From: Candidatus Bipolaricaulota bacterium
Lineage (GTDB): Bacteria > Bipolaricaulota > Bipolaricaulia > UBA7950 > UBA9294
DNA: 5,607 nucleotides
Direction of reading: 5' to 3'
NCBI GenBank assembly: GCA_030612485.1
Contig: JAUWNS010000154.1
Span: forward strand, 1-5,607
Part shown: positions 4,973 to 5,607 of the stretch, one piece after another
Layout: each line of letters starts with the position of its first letter
Position numbering within the stretch: the first letter of the stretch is position 1
The notes under the pieces: generated by a model
What the model was told of the DNA's origin: nothing
The model's database searches: none
The model's input: only the letters and a program-made list of their open reading frames with translations
Translations under genes and position numbers: made by a program

Positions 4973-5607
<635 letters not shown>

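Overview
The window holds five bacterial protein-coding genes in two divergent blocks, separated by an AT-rich control region of about 340 bases. Reading leftward on the minus strand is an aapJ-aapQ-aapM operon. It encodes the periplasmic binding protein and two membrane permeases of a general (polar) L-amino acid ABC importer; aapM runs off the left edge, and the ATPase gene aapP would be expected beyond it. Reading rightward on the plus strand are pyk (pyruvate kinase, complete) and proS (prolyl-tRNA synthetase, cut by the right edge). No RNA gene, mobile element, CRISPR array or phage gene is visible.

Organism: clearly bacterial, with Shine-Dalgarno sequences, sigma70-like promoters and a cleavable signal peptide on a binding protein. 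Two traits point away from the usual proteobacterial hosts of Aap systems. ProS is the short archaeal/eukaryotic-type enzyme, and the pyruvate kinase carries the Leu/Gln/Lys set typical of potassium-independent enzymes. Three of the five genes (aapJ, aapQ, pyk) appear to start with TTG. This suggests a less-studied, possibly anaerobic or thermophile-related lineage such as Bipolaricaulota (former OP1), Thermotogota-like or Chloroflexota-like bacteria. That placement is a guess and is not established by the sequence.

Layout: 1-765 aapM (minus, partial); 768-1949 aapQ (minus); 1950-2023 spacer with a strong 12-bp hairpin; 2024-3034 aapJ (minus); 3035-3378 divergent control region; 3379-4818 pyk (plus); 4819-4996 spacer; 4997-5607 proS (plus, partial). 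The importer would bring amino acids into the cell, pyruvate kinase would produce pyruvate and ATP at the end of glycolysis, and ProRS would charge tRNA-Pro. There is no direct pathway link between the two blocks beyond sharing a control region.

I do not see a new biological system here; the genes are of known families. The most interesting part is the control region. It has a good sigma70 promoter for aapJ, a 25-bp near-perfect dyad across its predicted start site, an inverted repeat spanning its -35 element, a direct repeat in the leader, and a leader of about 210 nt with a hairpin that hides an orphan Shine-Dalgarno sequence. This looks like layered regulation of amino acid uptake.
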